From an uncultured Gemmatimonadales bacterium (GTDB lineage Bacteria; Gemmatimonadota; Gemmatimonadetes; Longimicrobiales; Gaopeijiaceae): a stretch of 9,318 nucleotides of DNA. The position numbers and the translations under genes are program-made. This document shows, piece after piece, positions 7,311 to 9,318 of the stretch (within the stretch, counting starts at the first letter, position 1; the number at the start of each line of letters is the position of its first letter). The stretch covers positions 1 to 9,318 of the forward strand of contig CALJKZ010000733.1 in assembly GCA_937983085.1 (NCBI GenBank). Reading direction: 5' to 3'. The notes beneath the pieces are model-generated. The model saw nothing but the letters and a program-made list of their open reading frames with translations. It was not told the origin of the DNA and ran no database searches.

Positions 7311-8033
7311 TCACCCCTCGGCTCGGGTGATGGCCTGGTCCTTCATGACCACGACGATGTCATGACGGTCGACGTCGGCGCAGATGTCGAGATCCGCGCC
7401 GAGGCCGATCTCCACCACCGAGGCACCACCCGCCGTCACCGACAGGAAGCGCTTGGTGGGCTTCCGGGCCGACGCCAGGGCCCGCACCGCGCGGGCTGCA
7501 TCGTTGAGTTCGTGGTCGTCCTCGGAATCGGCGATGGTGCGCTGGATCAGGTGACCGGCGCACAGCGCGTCGTCCAGGGAGAAGCGGTCCTCCCGGCCGG
7601 CGCAGACGATGACGACGTGATCGTCTTCGGAGATGGCCCGGGCCACAGAACCGAGGTTGGTGAAGGCACACGGAAGCAGCCGGGCCCCGTCGGCCGCCGC
7701 TCCCATGGCTCGCGTTCCGTTGGTCGTCGTCATGACGATCTTCTTGTCCTTCACCGTCGCCGGATCGAACTCACGGGGCGAGTTGCCGAGATCGAACCCT
7801 TCCACCTTCACGCCCTTCCGCTCTCCGCACAGGAGCGTGTCCTCCCGACCCATGGACGAGGCCAGCCGCACCGCTTCCTCCGTGGACTCGGTGGGGTAGA
7901 TGGCTCGAGCGCCGTTGGCCAACGCCTCGATGATGGTCGTCGTGGCGCGAACCACGTCGATGACCACCACGGTGGCGTCCGCCGTGGCTCCGGCGTCCAC
8001 CTCGGGCGGGGTGAAGTAGGTGTCGATCCTCAT
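7311..8033 (-). CDS. comB: 2-phosphosulfolactate phosphatase (ComB) family protein
   Basis: In methanogens ComB is a Mg-dependent acid phosphatase that converts 2-phosphosulfolactate to sulfolactate on the way to coenzyme M. The 240-residue protein has the usual family length and motifs: VVVIDVVRATTTI (22-34), LLCGERKGVKVEGFDLGNSP (67-86), MTTTNGTRAM (101-110), and CAGREDRFSLDDALCAG (144-160), which together build the family active site. The ATG overlaps the accC stop by 4 bases (ATGA), so the two are probably translated in a coupled manner. The ftsK gene follows after 28 bases. No other coenzyme M gene (comA, comC, comDE) is visible, and homologues are common in bacteria that are not known to make coenzyme M; the true substrate here may be another phosphorylated sulfonate or hydroxy acid. 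Family assignment is firm, substrate is not. Confidence 0.87.
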   Translation of the reverse strand: MRIDTYFTPPEVDAGATADATVVVIDVVRATTTIIEALANGARAIYPTESTEEAVRLASSMGREDTLLCGERKGVKVEGFDLGNSPREFDPATVKDKKIVMTTTNGTRAMGAAADGARLLPCAFTNLGSVARAISEDDHVVIVCAGREDRFSLDDALCAGHLIQRTIADSEDDHELNDAARAVRALASARKPTKRFLSVTAGGASVVEIGLGADLDICADVDRHDIVVVMKDQAITRAEG

Positions 8034-9318
8034 TCAGCCGCAGCCTTCTCCGCCTGCATCCGGGCGACGAAGCCCGTATCCACGTCTCCTTTCACGAAGA
8101 GTTCGTCATCGACGATCTCGCGTAGGAAGGGGATGGTCGTGGGAATCCCCTCGATGATGAACTGATCCAGCACGTGGCGTGCCCGAACGATGGCTTCCTC
8201 GCGTGTGTTCCCGCTCACGATGAGCTTGGCCAGCAGGGAATCGTAGTGAGGCGGCACCTTGTAGCCGGTGTAGACGTGCGTGTCGAGGCGCACGCCCGGC
8301 CCACCCGGCGGGTGGAAGGTGGTGATGGTTCCCGGACCCGGCGCGAAGTTGCGGTGCGGATCTTCGGCGTTGATGCGGAACTCGATGGCGTGGCGCTGGT
8401 GCACGCCCTTGTAGGGGACCGAGAGCTTCTCGTCGGCGGCGACGCGGATCTGCTCCTTCACCAGGTCGTACCCGGTGGTCACCTCGGTCACCGGATGCTC
8501 CACCTGGATCCGCGTGTTCATCTCCATGAAGTAGAAGGAGCCGTCCTGATCCAGGAGGAACTCCACCGTGCCGGCTCCGACGTAGTCGATGGCCTCGGCG
8601 GCCCGAACGGCGGCCTGGCCCATCTCTTCCCGGAGTTCGGGCGTGAGCACCGGGGACGGCGCTTCCTCCACCAGCTTCTGATGACGACGTTGGATGGAGC
8701 AGTCCCGTTCCCCCAGATGGGTGACCCGTCCGTGCTGGTCACCGAAGACCTGGATCTCCACGTGGCGTGGCTTGAGGATGCAGCGCTCGAGGTAGACGTC
8801 CGGGTTGCCGAAGGCAGCCCTCGCTTCGTTCTGGGCCGCCGTGAAGAGCTTCGCGAAGTCCTCCCGATCCGTGGCGACCCGCATCCCCTTCCCGCCCCCA
8901 CCGGCCGAGGCCTTGATCATGATGGGGAAGCCCATCTCGTCGGCGAGGGGAATGGCGTCCTCGATGTCCTCGATGACGCCCTCCGAGCCCGGAACCGTCG
9001 GCACGCCCGACTCCATCATGGTAGCGCGCGCGGTGGCCTTGTCTCCCATGGTGCGGATCTGATGCGGGTTCGGCCCGATGAAGACCAGATCGGACCGCGT
9101 GCAGATCTCGCTGAACTCCGCGTTCTCGGCCAGGAAGCCGTAACCCGGGTGGATGGCCTCGGCCCCCGTGACTTCCGCCGCCGCGATGATGCGGGGGATG
9201 TTCAGGTAGCTCTCGCTGGCCGGGGCACGGCCGATGCAGACGTCCTCGTCGGCGAAGCGGACATGGAGGGACTCGCGGTCGGCCTCGGAATAGACGGCGA
9301 CCGTCTGGACTCCGAGCT
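8030..9318 (-). CDS. accC: Acetyl-CoA carboxylase, biotin carboxylase subunit (5' end outside window)
   Basis: AccC carboxylates biotin held on AccB, using ATP and bicarbonate, in the first committed step of fatty-acid synthesis. The frame is open to the window edge; 429 codons are seen including a partial first one, and alignment by eye to E. coli AccC (449 residues) suggests about 23 residues are missing at the N-terminus. The ATG at 9047-9049 is internal (the MGDK motif), not the start. Seen: AIHPGYGFLAENAEF, FIGPNPHQIRTMGDK, the ATP-grasp loop IKASAGGGGKGMR, GERDCSIQRRHQKLVEEAPSP, and the biotin-carboxylase signature EMNTRIQVEHPVTE with catalytic Glu and Arg, then FRINAEDP and a complete C-terminal domain. 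It ends in a charged alanine-rich tail with no biotinyl or carboxyltransferase domain, so it is the free-standing subunit. Pyruvate or propionyl-CoA carboxylase subunits are close relatives, but this length fits AccC. An accB gene would be expected just upstream, outside the window. Confidence 0.96.
   Translation of the reverse strand, partial: LGVQTVAVYSEADRESLHVRFADEDVCIGRAPASESYLNIPRIIAAAEVTGAEAIHPGYGFLAENAEFSEICTRSDLVFIGPNPHQIRTMGDKATARATMMESGVPTVPGSEGVIEDIEDAIPLADEMGFPIMIKASAGGGGKGMRVATDREDFAKLFTAAQNEARAAFGNPDVYLERCILKPRHVEIQVFGDQHGRVTHLGERDCSIQRRHQKLVEEAPSPVLTPELREEMGQAAVRAAEAIDYVGAGTVEFLLDQDGSFYFMEMNTRIQVEHPVTEVTTGYDLVKEQIRVAADEKLSVPYKGVHQRHAIEFRINAEDPHRNFAPGPGTITTFHPPGGPGVRLDTHVYTGYKVPPHYDSLLAKLIVSGNTREEAIVRARHVLDQFIIEGIPTTIPFLREIVDDELFVKGDVDTGFVARMQAEKAAAE

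Noticed and set aside
4799..7330. 843-codon open frame on the plus strand opposite ftsK
   Set aside because: It is the full antisense shadow of a certain gene. In GC-rich DNA stop codons are rare opposite a real frame; the product is rich in His, Arg, Gly and Val with no recognisable domain.
6711..8165. 484-codon plus-strand frame crossing ftsK, comB-like and accC
   Set aside because: It spans three real genes and their junctions, and its protein character changes along its length, as expected of a shadow.
8030..9049. Short form of accC starting at the ATG at 9047-9049
   Set aside because: The frame continues upstream to the window edge with conserved AccC sequence; this ATG belongs to the internal MGDK motif.

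Overview
This is a GC-rich, gene-dense bacterial segment in which every supportable gene lies on the minus strand. Read in the direction of transcription (from high to low coordinates) the order is: accC (5' end outside the window), comB-like, ftsK, lolA-like, rimO, a small outer-membrane barrel gene, a Gfo/Idh/MocA oxidoreductase, and lnt (3' end outside the window). Junctions are tight: four clear overlaps of 4-8 bases, one probable 17-base overlap, and gaps of only 4 and 28 bases. There is no gene-free stretch over 300 bases, no RNA gene, no mobile element, no CRISPR array and no visible terminator. The arrangement looks like the middle of one long operon.

The organism is a diderm (Gram-negative) bacterium, because the window encodes a LolA-type periplasmic lipoprotein carrier, a predicted outer-membrane beta-barrel and apolipoprotein N-acyltransferase. 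High GC, the mixture of housekeeping genes and the protein flavour would suit Gemmatimonadota or a similar environmental phylum. That placement is an inference from impression, not from a search.

Region by region: 8030-9318 is the biotin carboxylase subunit of acetyl-CoA carboxylase (fatty-acid synthesis). 7311-8033 is a 2-phosphosulfolactate phosphatase family protein of uncertain bacterial role. 4805-7282 is the FtsK/SpoIIIE chromosome translocase, followed by the LolA-like carrier at 4063-4800; ftsK-lolA adjacency is also known from E. coli. 2612-4066 is RimO, which modifies ribosomal protein S12. 1917-2615 is an uncharacterised secreted barrel protein, 914-1924 a Rossmann-fold oxidoreductase with altered catalytic motifs, and 1-930 the N-terminal part of Lnt. 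Envelope and lipid functions (accC, lolA, the barrel, lnt) recur along the operon, together with cell division and ribosome modification, so the likely theme is growth-linked envelope biogenesis.

No novel defence system, mobile element or new pathway is evident. The most interesting points are the replacement of both hallmark catalytic residues in the Gfo/Idh/MocA protein, an unusual segment in the Lnt nitrilase domain near the expected catalytic glutamate, and a ComB homologue with no coenzyme M genes beside it.
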